Translations under genes and position numbers: made by a program
In this document: one piece after another, positions 6,714 through 12,559 of the stretch
Layout of the letters: each line of letters begins with the position of its first letter
Numbering within the stretch: position 1 is the first letter of the stretch
Notes under the pieces: generated by a model
Databases searched by the model: none
The model's input: only the letters and a program-made list of their open reading frames with translations
Told to the model about the DNA's origin: nothing
Assembly: GCA_023412655.1 (NCBI GenBank)
Contig: JAEYNH010000078.1
Span: forward strand, 1-12,559
Length of the DNA: 12,559 nucleotides
Direction: 5' to 3'
Origin: Pseudomonadota bacterium
GTDB lineage: Bacteria; Pseudomonadota; Alphaproteobacteria; Caulobacterales; Caulobacteraceae

Positions 6714-6738
6714 GCCGGCCGGCCTGACGGAAAAGACG

Positions 6739-6769
6739 AAGGCCCGCGGAGCGATCCGCGGGCCTTTTT
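6739..6769 (+). terminator. Strong intrinsic terminator after the five-module protein gene
   Basis: A perfect 12-bp stem (6739-6750 with 6755-6766; core GGCCCGCGGA / TCCGCGGGCC) and a GCGA tetraloop are followed directly by a T-run (6765-6769). It begins 25 bp after the stop codon. On the opposite strand the stem is followed by only a weak T-rich stretch, so it may partly serve the convergent ThDP-enzyme gene as well. Confidence 0.93.
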
Positions 6770-6802
6770 CTTGGTCGGTGGTTTCGGGTTCGGGCGGCGG
6801 CT

Positions 6803-8344
6803 TCAGATCGCCGCCTCGATGAAGGTCGGCCCCTTCTGCGCCATGGCCGCGGCGAAGGCGGCGTCGAAGGCCTCGGCGGTCTCGCAGCGCACCGCCGGCA
6901 CGCCCAGGCCCCGGCTCACCGACACCCAGTCGATCCTCGGGTCGCCCAGGTCCAGCAGCCGTCCCGCCTGAGGCCCCGCCTGGCCGGCGCCGGTCCGGGT
7001 CATCTCCACATTGAGGATCCGATAGGTGTGGTTGGCGAAGACCACCACCGTGACGTCGAGCTTCTCCCGCGCCATCGTCCACAGCGACTGCACCGTGTAC
7101 ATGGCCGCCCCGTCGCCGTTCAGCGACACCACCTTGCGGTCGGGCGCGGCCACGGCGGCGCCGATGGCCAGCGGCAGGCCGATGCCGATGGCCCCGCCGG
7201 TGAGCGCCAGCACGTCATGCGGCCGGGCGGTCGCCGTGCCCACGGCGACCCCGGTGCCCGAGGTCACCGCGTCGTCGCAGAGGATGGCGTCCTCGGGCAG
7301 GTGGCGGGCGATGGAGGTCCCGGCGTGATAGGCGTTGAGGCCGCCGCTGGGCGCCGCCTCGGCCACCGCCAGCGACTGCGCCGGCCCCTCGCGCGGGGCC
7401 TCCAGGGCGTTCGCCAGGGCCGCCAGCCCCGCCTCCGAGTCCTCGCCCTGGCCGACGAGGCCGATGGTGTCGCAGCCCTCGGGGACCAGCACGCTGGGCC
7501 GGTCCGGATAGGCGAAGAAGGCCACCGGCATGGTGGTGCCCACGAAGACCATCAGGTCGACGCCCTCCAGCTCGGCCAGGGCCATCTCGCCGAAGTAGGG
7601 CATCTTCTTGGGCAGGAAGACGCCGGCCCCGCGCCGTTGCCGGGGTGTGAAGGTGTCGGAATAGACGGTGATCCCCGCCGCCTCCAGCCGGGCCGCCTGC
7701 TTCAGCGCCGCTTCGGAACAGGCATGGCCGCCCAAAAGGACGACGGGCTTCTTCGCCCCCCGGATGGCCCGCACCGTCTCCTCGACCGCCGAGGTCGTGG
7801 GGGCGGGCCGCACCGGCTTCTGGGCGATCACCGGCTCGCCGCGGGCCGGCAGCCAGGCGCTGTCGGCGGGCAGGATCAGGCTCACCGGGCCGCCCGGCGG
7901 GCCATAGCTGGCGGCCACCGCCTCAGCGGTGAGGGCCGACACCTCGTCCGGCGTGTCGGCCGAGCGCACCCACAGCGAATTCGGCTTCACCAGGGTGGCG
8001 ATGTCGGAATTCAGCGGCGCGTCGTACTGGCGGTGATGGGTGGCGTGGTCGCCCACCACGTTGACGATCGGGGTGAAGGCGCGCCGGGCGTTGTGCAGGT
8101 TGGCCACGCCGTTGCCGTAGCCGGGGCCCAGGTGCAGCAGGGTGCAGGCCGGCTTTTCGGCGATACGGCCATAGCCGTCGGCCGCCCCGGTCGCCACGCC
8201 CTCGAACAGGCACAGCACCGGCCGCATGGCGGGCACGCCGTCCAGGGCCGCGACGAACTGCATCTCGCTGGTCCCGGGGTTGGCGAAGCAGGCGGTGACG
8301 TCATTGGCCACCAGGGTCGAGATCAGGGCGTCGGCGCCGTTCAT
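6803..8344 (-). CDS. Thiamine-diphosphate-dependent enzyme, IlvX / acetolactate synthase-like
   Basis: This 513-residue protein has the three-domain architecture of ThDP decarboxylases and carboligases. The pyrimidine-binding domain (about 1-165) contains FANPGTSEMQFVAALDG and the catalytic Glu48 in LFEGVATGAADGYGR. A central Rossmann-like domain follows (about 190-320; VVLLGGHACSEAA). The diphosphate-binding domain has GDGAAMYTVQSLWTMA (GDG at 410-412) and the metal ligand Asn438 in FANHTY. From memory the N-terminal third closely resembles the mycobacterial IlvX group, which is annotated as acetolactate synthase large subunit but is shorter than and distinct from IlvB/IlvI. No small regulatory subunit gene is nearby, so branched-chain amino acid synthesis is unlikely. 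It follows the aryl-CoA ligase by three bases (TAG-AGC-ATG) without its own Shine-Dalgarno, implying coupled translation. The reaction is unassigned: a 2-keto acid decarboxylase (benzoylformate decarboxylase-like) or acyl-CoA lyase is plausible. Confidence 0.9.
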   Translation of the reverse strand: MNGADALISTLVANDVTACFANPGTSEMQFVAALDGVPAMRPVLCLFEGVATGAADGYGRIAEKPACTLLHLGPGYGNGVANLHNARRAFTPIVNVVGDHATHHRQYDAPLNSDIATLVKPNSLWVRSADTPDEVSALTAEAVAASYGPPGGPVSLILPADSAWLPARGEPVIAQKPVRPAPTTSAVEETVRAIRGAKKPVVLLGGHACSEAALKQAARLEAAGITVYSDTFTPRQRRGAGVFLPKKMPYFGEMALAELEGVDLMVFVGTTMPVAFFAYPDRPSVLVPEGCDTIGLVGQGEDSEAGLAALANALEAPREGPAQSLAVAEAAPSGGLNAYHAGTSIARHLPEDAILCDDAVTSGTGVAVGTATARPHDVLALTGGAIGIGLPLAIGAAVAAPDRKVVSLNGDGAAMYTVQSLWTMAREKLDVTVVVFANHTYRILNVEMTRTGAGQAGPQAGRLLDLGDPRIDWVSVSRGLGVPAVRCETAEAFDAAFAAAMAQKGPTFIEAAI

Positions 8345-8347
8345 GCT

Positions 8348-10129
8348 CTAGAACACCATCACGTCTTGAGGAGGGGGATCGGCGTGCAGCCGGGCGGCCG
8401 CCTGGGCGTGCTTGGCCCGCGCCAGGCTCTGGGCGATGTAGCCCTTGTCGGTGATCTCGCCGCTGTTCGGGTCGGGCGGCCCGTCCAGCACCAGGGCCCT
8501 TCCGATCCGGGCCCCGCCGGGGGCGCCGGCGTTGTGGCGGGCAAGGCCGGCGCGCACCGCCGCCTCGACCTCAGCCCGGGGCAGGTTGGGGTTCGGATAG
8601 AACATCAGCCCCACCGTCTCCTGGCCCTCGCCGCAGACCACCGCGTCGGTCACCGCCCCGCCCACGGCGCCCACCGCCTTGATCCGCAGGTCGCCCACGG
8701 TGACGAAGGTGCCCGAGGCCAGCTTGAAGTTCTCGGACAGCCGCCCGTCGAAGATCAGGCCCTCGCGCGGGTCGGCGGGATCGACCAGCCGGGCGGCGTC
8801 GCCCAGCCGGTAGAAGCCTTCCTCGTCGAACGCCTGGGCCGACAGCTCGGGCCGGCCGAGATAGCCCTGCGTGACCTGCGGCCCCTTCACCCGGAAATCC
8901 AGCTTGCCCGCCTCGGGGACCAGCCGCACCGAGGTGCCGGGCAGGGGCGCGCCGATCATCCCCATCCGCCCGTTGGTCCAGTGGACGTTGCAGGCGGTGG
9001 GCCCCGTCTCGGTGGCCCCATACCCAGAGCCGAAGCTGATCCGCTCGCCCACGGTGCGCACCGCCACGTCCTGGATGCGGTCGGCGGTGGGCTGGCCCAG
9101 GGCCGCCCCGCCGTATTGCAGGAGCCGGACCCGGGCGAAGAAGTTGCGGGCCAGGGCCTCGTCGCGCTCCAGCTCGTCCACCAGCAGCATCCAGCCGGCC
9201 GGCACCATGTTCATGTAGGTCGGCTGCACCTCACGCAGGTTGCGCACCGTCTCGGCGAACTTCCCGGCGGTGGGCTGGCCGGCGTCGATATGGAGCGTGC
9301 CGCCCCGGTGCAGGCTCATGTGCAGGATGGCGTTGGCCCCCAGGCTGTGGCTCCAGGGGGCGGAGTGCAGCATCACCGGCGGGTCGGGATCGTCGAAACA
9401 GGCGGTGATCTGGGCCGCGTTCAGGCTGATCTCCCGGTGGGCGCAGATCACCGCCTTGGGCAGGCCGGTGGAGCCCGAGGTCAGCAGGTACTTGGCAGGG
9501 TCCTCGGGACGCGCCGTGAACCCGGCCGGGGCTTCGCGGTACAGCCGCTCCAGCGGGATATGGCCCGCGCCGCCGTTGCGCCCGGCGATCACCGGCAGCC
9601 CCGCCAGGGCCTGGGCCGACAGCCCGTCGGCGAACAGGCCCGCGTCCTCCACATAGACCGCCGCCGGCTTCAGCAACGCGCAGGCATGTTCCAGCCGGGC
9701 GAGATTGGCGCCGGGCAGGCCGTACTGGGGCGAAACCGGCACCGCCGGCATCCCCTGGCTCATGGCCGCATAGCAGATCAGGGCATGGTCGATGCCGTTG
9801 CGGGCCAGGATCAGCAGCGGCCCGCCGCCCACCACGCCGAGGTCGCGCAACCCGCCGGCCAGGGCGGCCACCCGCTCGCGCGCCTCGCCGAAGGTCAGCG
9901 TCCGCCAGCCGCGGTCGCCCGGCCCGGACCGCTCCGCCAGCCAGACGCGGTCGGGCGCCTCTTCGGCCCACTGGTCCAGGGCCGAGGTCATGGTCAGATG
10001 GCGGGTGGAATAGGGCGTGGGGTTCGTTAGCACGAACTCGCCGCCCGGGCGTTCCTCAACGACCAGCCGCCGCGGCGAATAGCGCGGATCCCGGTAAGGC
10101 GCGGTCGAGGTGCGGAGCTCGGCGTCCAT
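8348..10129 (-). CDS. AMP-dependent acyl/aryl-CoA ligase, feruloyl-CoA synthetase-like
   Basis: This is a 593-residue enzyme of the adenylate-forming (ANL) superfamily. Its motifs appear in order: P-loop LLTSGSTGLPKAV (215-227), YGATETGP (370-377), YRLGDAARLVDP with the ribose-binding Asp444, the hinge region GRLSENFKLASGTF (Arg463, Lys469), and the catalytic A10 lysine in GEITDKGYI (Lys562). It should activate an organic acid with ATP and transfer it to CoA. The N-terminal layout (RRLVVEERPGGEFVLTNP, then LDQWAEEAPDRVWLAERSG) and the hinge SENFKLASGTFV are those of feruloyl-CoA synthetases, which suggests an aromatic or hydroxycinnamate-type acid. The usual partner crotonase (Ech) and vanillin dehydrogenase are not in this window. 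The start ATG at 10129 has AGGA about four bases ahead. The stop is three bases before the ThDP-enzyme start. Confidence 0.92.
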   Translation of the reverse strand: MDAELRTSTAPYRDPRYSPRRLVVEERPGGEFVLTNPTPYSTRHLTMTSALDQWAEEAPDRVWLAERSGPGDRGWRTLTFGEARERVAALAGGLRDLGVVGGGPLLILARNGIDHALICYAAMSQGMPAVPVSPQYGLPGANLARLEHACALLKPAAVYVEDAGLFADGLSAQALAGLPVIAGRNGGAGHIPLERLYREAPAGFTARPEDPAKYLLTSGSTGLPKAVICAHREISLNAAQITACFDDPDPPVMLHSAPWSHSLGANAILHMSLHRGGTLHIDAGQPTAGKFAETVRNLREVQPTYMNMVPAGWMLLVDELERDEALARNFFARVRLLQYGGAALGQPTADRIQDVAVRTVGERISFGSGYGATETGPTACNVHWTNGRMGMIGAPLPGTSVRLVPEAGKLDFRVKGPQVTQGYLGRPELSAQAFDEEGFYRLGDAARLVDPADPREGLIFDGRLSENFKLASGTFVTVGDLRIKAVGAVGGAVTDAVVCGEGQETVGLMFYPNPNLPRAEVEAAVRAGLARHNAGAPGGARIGRALVLDGPPDPNSGEITDKGYIAQSLARAKHAQAAARLHADPPPQDVMVF

Positions 10130-10165
10130 ATGTCCTGGGTTACGGTTCGACGTTGCGGAAGTCCA

Positions 10166-10192
10166 CCTCGGGCCGGCGGCCCCGGCCCGAGG
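10166..10192 (-). other. GC-rich hairpin between the YCII gene and the ligase operon
   Basis: CCTCGGGCCGG (10166-10176) and CCGGCCCGAGG (10182-10192) make a perfect 11-bp stem with a 5-base loop. It lies in the 84-bp gap between the YCII stop and the ligase start on the same strand. No T-run follows, so it is not a classical terminator. It could be an attenuating or RNA-stabilising hairpin that lets the two transcripts differ in level. Confidence 0.55.
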
Positions 10193-10213
10193 CGATCTGC
10201 GGATGAACCGGTT

Positions 10214-10570
10214 TCAGCCCTCGGCCATCAGCGGCCGGACCTCCACCTTGGTGCCCGGCGCGCCGGGAATGCGGCGGGCGATGGCCAGGGCGGCCTCCAG
10301 GTCCTCGGCCTCCACCACATAGTAGCCGCCCAGCTGTTCCTTGGTCTCTGCGAAGGGGCCGTCCAGCACCGCCAGCTGGCCGTTGGCCCCGCGGATCACC
10401 GTGGTCGCGGTCTCCGGCGGCTGCAGGCCCGCCCCGTCCACCAGCACGCCCGCCCCGCCCAGTTCCTCGGCCAGGGCGTTGTGCCCGGCGATCACCTCTT
10501 CCAGCAGGCCCTCGCCGTCCAGGCCGTCATAGCCGCCCGCCGGATCGTAGATCAGCAGCATGTACCTCAT
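10214..10570 (-). CDS. YCII-related (DGPF-domain) protein
   Basis: This 118-residue single-domain cytosolic protein starts MRYMLLIYDP. It has the conserved His30 (AGHNALAEEL), the family signature LDGPFAETKEQLGGYYVVE (DGPF at 70-73) and the closing strand VEVRPL (109-114). The fold is a dimeric alpha-beta (ferredoxin-like) barrel. Family members are often encoded beside ECF sigma factors, and their biochemical role is unsettled. No sigma factor is visible here. AAGGAGG at 10578-10584, seven bases before the ATG, is the best ribosome binding site in the window and suggests high expression. It shares strand with the ligase operon 84 bp downstream but is separated from it by a hairpin, so co-transcription is uncertain. 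It is divergent from the serine hydrolase gene. Confidence 0.92.
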   Translation of the reverse strand: MRYMLLIYDPAGGYDGLDGEGLLEEVIAGHNALAEELGGAGVLVDGAGLQPPETATTVIRGANGQLAVLDGPFAETKEQLGGYYVVEAEDLEAALAIARRIPGAPGTKVEVRPLMAEG

Positions 10571-10627
10571 GGCGAAACCTCCTTGCCTCTACAGTAGACG
10601 GCGGGCGCCGAAGGTCCCCGACATGGG

Positions 10628-10666
10628 TTTTCCCTGGCCGGCCAATTTTCCCCCGCCGATTTTTCC
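10628..10666. promoter_or_regulatory. Divergent intergenic region with TTTTCC repeats and a palindrome
   Basis: The 177-bp gap between the divergent YCII and serine hydrolase genes contains TTTTCC three times (10628-10633, 10646-10651, 10661-10666). The 10-bp palindrome TGGCCGGCCA (10635-10644) sits between the first two copies. This is the AT-richest part of the gap and the likely location of both promoters or an operator. Exact -35/-10 boxes could not be assigned. Confidence 0.35.
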
Positions 10667-10709
10667 AGCGTCGCCGAACGGCTACGGCGAAGGTATGGGG
10701 TTTCTGTCG

Positions 10710-10743
10710 TTGGGAGGCCCATTGGGAGGCCCATTGGGAGGGA
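10710..10743 (+). repeat. 12-bp tandem repeat triplicating the Shine-Dalgarno sequence
   Basis: TTGGGAGGCCCA is present at 10710-10721 and 10722-10733, with a third, partial copy (TTGGGAGGGA) at 10734-10743. Each unit contains GGGAGG. The last copy is the functional Shine-Dalgarno, five bases before the ATG at 10748. Two decoy copies lie 12 and 24 bases upstream. Confidence 0.92.
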
Positions 10744-10747
10744 CGTC

Positions 10748-12124
10748 ATGCGCAACCTGATCATCGCCGCCGCGGTCACGGCCATTTCCCTCGTGGGGCC
10801 CCCGGCGCAGGCCCAGCCCGCACCCGACGCCCATGCCCGCGCCCTGGCCGCCGGCTACAAGGCGTCCTTCCTCTGCAGCAACCTGTTCAACGCCGGCATG
10901 ACCCCGGAACAGGTGGCGCAGGACGACCTGGAAGGCATCTACGCCGAGTACCAGAAGCTGGTCCGCGAGCTGCCGGCCGACATCGATCGCCAGGCCCGCC
11001 GGGTGAGCGTGGCCTTCGACGAGCAGCTGCCCCCGCGCATCGCCGCCTGGCGCCCCGACCTCGGCTGCACCCAGCTTCCCGTCGGCGCCGAGGCCGGCCT
11101 GGCGGCCCAGCTTCCCAAGCTCAGTGTGTCCCGCCCCGCCGGGCTGAGCGACGCCCGCCCCTGGCCCGATGGCGAGGCCGGCATCCGGCCGCGGCCGTCC
11201 GCACCCCTCAAGGCCGCCGTGGCCAAGGCCTTCGACGGCGCCGGCTACGGCGCCGGGACCAAGACCACCGCCGTCGTGGTGGTGAAGGACGGCCGCATCG
11301 TGGCCGAGCAGTACCGGCCCGACTTCACCCCGCACACGTCCCAGCGCACCTGGTCGGTGGCCAAGAGCCTCGCGGCGACCGTGGTCGGCCGGGCGGTCCA
11401 GCTCGGCCATGTGCGGGTCGAGGCGCCAGCCGACATCCCCGAGTGGCCGGCCGGAGATCCCCGCCGCGCCATCACCCTGGCCCAGCTGATGCACATGGGC
11501 TCGGGCCTGTGGACGGACGGCCCCGGCAACCGCACGGACGAGGTCTATGTGGGCGGGGCCCTGGTCACCGAGACCGCCACCGCCATGCCCCTGGAGGCGG
11601 CGCCCGGGGTGCGTTTCCGCTACGCCAACAACGACACCCTGCTGGCGGCCCGCGCCGTCCGCGCCGCCCTGGGTGACGGACAGGCGGCCCTCGACTTCCC
11701 CTTCGCCGAACTCCTCTGGAAGATCGGCATGAGCCGCACCACGCCGGAGACCGACTGGCGGGGCAGCTACATCCTCTCCAGCCAGGTGTGGACCACCGCC
11801 CGCGATCTCGCGCGGCTCGGCCTGCTCTACCAGAACGACGGGGTCTGGAACGGCGAGCGCCTGCTGCCGGAGGGTTGGGTCAGGTTCGTCACCACCCCCG
11901 CCCCGGCCCAGCCGCCCGCCGGCCCCGGCTACGGCGCCTTCTTCTGGCTCTACGGCGAGGCCCAGGGCCTGCCGGCCGGGACCTACGCCATGAACGGCAA
12001 CCGGGGGCAGTACGTGTTCATCGTCCCGGAGAAGCGCGTGGTCATCGTCCGTCGCGGGTTCGACCCGGCCGGCAAGCGCTTCGACGAAGCCGCCTTCGCC
12101 CGCGACATCCTCGCCGCGCTCTAG
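10748..12124 (+). CDS. Exported serine hydrolase, class C beta-lactamase/penicillin-binding fold
   Basis: This is a 458-residue protein with a signal peptide (MRNLIIAAAVTAISLVGPPAQAQ, cleavage near residue 22). The catalytic domain (about 150-458) has the nucleophile motif S-x-x-K as SVAK (Ser203, Lys206) in RTWSVAKSLAATVVG. The second motif Y-x-N is YAN (Tyr292, Asn294), and ALRRSG-type regions precede it (TLAQLMHMGSGL). The usual third motif K-T/S-G or H-x-G is replaced by GNRGQ (417-421). An N-terminal domain of about 125 residues carries Cys43 and Cys107. From memory, this extension is common in serine hydrolases of sphingomonads and Caulobacterales. Likely activities are esterase, amidase such as 6-aminohexanoate-dimer hydrolase-like, or peptidase; true beta-lactamase activity is not implied. 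The start is fixed by GGGAGGG at 10736-10742. Confidence 0.9.
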   Translation: MRNLIIAAAVTAISLVGPPAQAQPAPDAHARALAAGYKASFLCSNLFNAGMTPEQVAQDDLEGIYAEYQKLVRELPADIDRQARRVSVAFDEQLPPRIAAWRPDLGCTQLPVGAEAGLAAQLPKLSVSRPAGLSDARPWPDGEAGIRPRPSAPLKAAVAKAFDGAGYGAGTKTTAVVVVKDGRIVAEQYRPDFTPHTSQRTWSVAKSLAATVVGRAVQLGHVRVEAPADIPEWPAGDPRRAITLAQLMHMGSGLWTDGPGNRTDEVYVGGALVTETATAMPLEAAPGVRFRYANNDTLLAARAVRAALGDGQAALDFPFAELLWKIGMSRTTPETDWRGSYILSSQVWTTARDLARLGLLYQNDGVWNGERLLPEGWVRFVTTPAPAQPPAGPGYGAFFWLYGEAQGLPAGTYAMNGNRGQYVFIVPEKRVVIVRRGFDPAGKRFDEAAFARDILAAL

Positions 12125-12150
12125 CGCCGGGCGCTCCGGCGCCGCCCGGC
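12124..12150 (+). terminator. Possible GC-rich terminator hairpin after the serine hydrolase gene
   Basis: Two mutually exclusive stems are available: GCGCCGG/CCGGCGC (12124-12130 with 12136-12142) and GCCGGGCG/CGCCCGGC (12126-12133 with 12143-12150). A T-run (12166-12170) follows only after about 15 bases, so termination efficiency is doubtful. Confidence 0.35.
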
Positions 12151-12168
12151 CGGCGATGCAGATAATTT

Positions 12169-12197
12169 TTGGCGTTTCGCGGTTTTCGTGTTCTAGT
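12169..12197 (+). promoter_or_regulatory. Candidate promoter placing the start of transcription at the next ATG
   Basis: TTGGCG (12169-12174) and TCTAGT (12192-12197) each match the sigma-70 consensus at four of six positions, with a 17-bp spacer. The predicted first transcribed base is about 12204-12205, the A of the following ATG. No Shine-Dalgarno sequence precedes that ATG, which agrees with a leaderless transcript. Confidence 0.4.
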
Positions 12198-12204
12198 TTT
12201 GTTC

Positions 12205-12559
12205 ATGCTGAGCGATAGCGAGATGCTGGAGGAGATGGACGCGGGCCTGGCCCACGTCGCCCGCCTGCAGCTCGCCCTGGCCGACAAGCTCCACCGGATG
12301 GCAGAAGCTGCCGAGGACGCCTCCGAGATCGCGACCCTCGCCAAGGGGCTTGAGGGGGTCAGCCGCTCGGTGCGCCTGACCTATGCCCTGCGGGTGAAGC
12401 TCCGGAAGGACGTCCGCAGCCTCGACCGCGACGAGGCCGCCATCCAGGCGCGGGAGCGCGAGCTCGCCAGCCGCCGCCACTGGGACGCCGTCCGCAGCCG
12501 GGTCGAGACCCTCACCTGGCACGAGATCGACTGGGAGGAGGAAGACGAGGACGAGTTCG
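12205..12559 (+). CDS. Unrecognised coiled-coil protein, partial at the right edge
   Basis: The frame is open from ATG 12205 for 118 codons to the window end, so the C-terminus is missing. The protein starts MLSDSEMLEEMDAGLAHVAR and is almost wholly helical and charged. Heptad-like stretches run over about residues 7-40 and 66-100 (VKLRKDVRSLDRDEAAIQAR), then comes WDAVRSRVETLTWHEIDW and a very acidic run EEEDEDEF at the edge. There is no signal peptide or membrane segment. I do not recognise a family. Helical bundle proteins with a similar composition occur as hypothetical proteins in Caulobacterales. ATGs at codons 7 and 11 are alternative starts; the GGAGG before codon 11 is too close to serve it. 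I prefer 12205 because an upstream promoter-like element points to it. The length and base use of the reading frame support a real gene. Confidence 0.72.
   Translation, partial: MLSDSEMLEEMDAGLAHVARLQLALADKLHRMAEAAEDASEIATLAKGLEGVSRSVRLTYALRVKLRKDVRSLDRDEAAIQARERELASRRHWDAVRSRVETLTWHEIDWEEEDEDEF

Noticed and set aside
5031..7082. A 683-codon minus-strand open frame across nfeD, the five-module gene and the end of the ThDP gene
   Set aside because: It crosses the strong terminator at 6739-6769 and three well-supported genes in other frames, with no recognisable domain or ribosome binding site.
6803..8344. Annotating the ThDP enzyme as ilvB for branched-chain amino acid synthesis
   Set aside because: It is shorter than IlvB, has no ilvH/ilvN neighbour, and sits in an operon with a CoA ligase. 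The IlvX-like group is a better fit.
7028..10030. A 1000-codon open frame on the + strand, antisense to the ThDP enzyme and the CoA ligase
   Set aside because: Both minus-strand genes have complete family motifs. The antisense frame is rich in His/Gly/Arg/Gln/Val, as expected from mirrored GC-rich codons, and resembles no family.
10682..11494. A 270-codon minus-strand frame opposite the serine hydrolase
   Set aside because: It overlaps the tandem repeat and the signal peptide of a well-supported sense gene and has mirrored-codon composition.

Overview
The window is very GC-rich, strongly codon-biased DNA in which almost every base is coding. Long open frames antisense to real genes are common for that reason. 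The gene content and sequence style (YbjN-type secreted protein, QmcA/NfeD pair, feruloyl-CoA synthetase-like ligase, serine hydrolase with an N-terminal extension) fit an alphaproteobacterium of the Caulobacterales, something like Phenylobacterium or Caulobacter. This placement is by recollection of family sequences, not by a search. I see no rRNA, tRNA, CRISPR array, insertion sequence, phage gene or attachment site.

Layout, left to right. (1) Positions 1-2007: a leftward pair, a glutathione S-transferase followed 3 bp later by a partial PPOX-type flavin protein running off the left edge, with a divergent LysR regulator. The 96-bp gap between GST and LysR carries a perfect 10-bp palindrome and a related half-site. 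(2) 2111-3094: a nitronate monooxygenase-like FMN enzyme. (3) 3117-3653, leftward: a secreted YbjN-domain protein. (4) 3779-5224: the qmcA-nfeD type membrane pair (SPFH/band-7 protein plus OB-fold partner). (5) 5400-6713: a secreted 437-residue protein made of five tandem four-cysteine modules, with its own likely promoter and a strong intrinsic terminator at 6739-6769. (6) 10129-6803, leftward: a two-gene operon with an adenylate-forming aryl-CoA ligase and, 3 bp later, a thiamine-diphosphate enzyme of the IlvX/acetolactate-synthase-like group. A YCII/DGPF-domain gene (10570-10214) lies just upstream on the same strand, separated by a GC-rich hairpin. (7) 10748-12124: an exported class-C-beta-lactamase-fold serine hydrolase whose ribosome binding site lies in a 12-bp tandem repeat. 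(8) 12205 to the right edge: a partial, unrecognised coiled-coil protein that may be translated from a leaderless transcript.

How the genes may work together. The left block looks like a LysR-controlled detoxification or redox module. The ligase and ThDP enzyme probably act in sequence on an organic, perhaps aromatic, acid; the substrate cannot be read from the sequence. QmcA and NfeD act together in the inner membrane. The most unusual items are the five-module cysteine protein, the ligase/ThDP operon whose ThDP enzyme has no assigned reaction, and the triplicated Shine-Dalgarno element.
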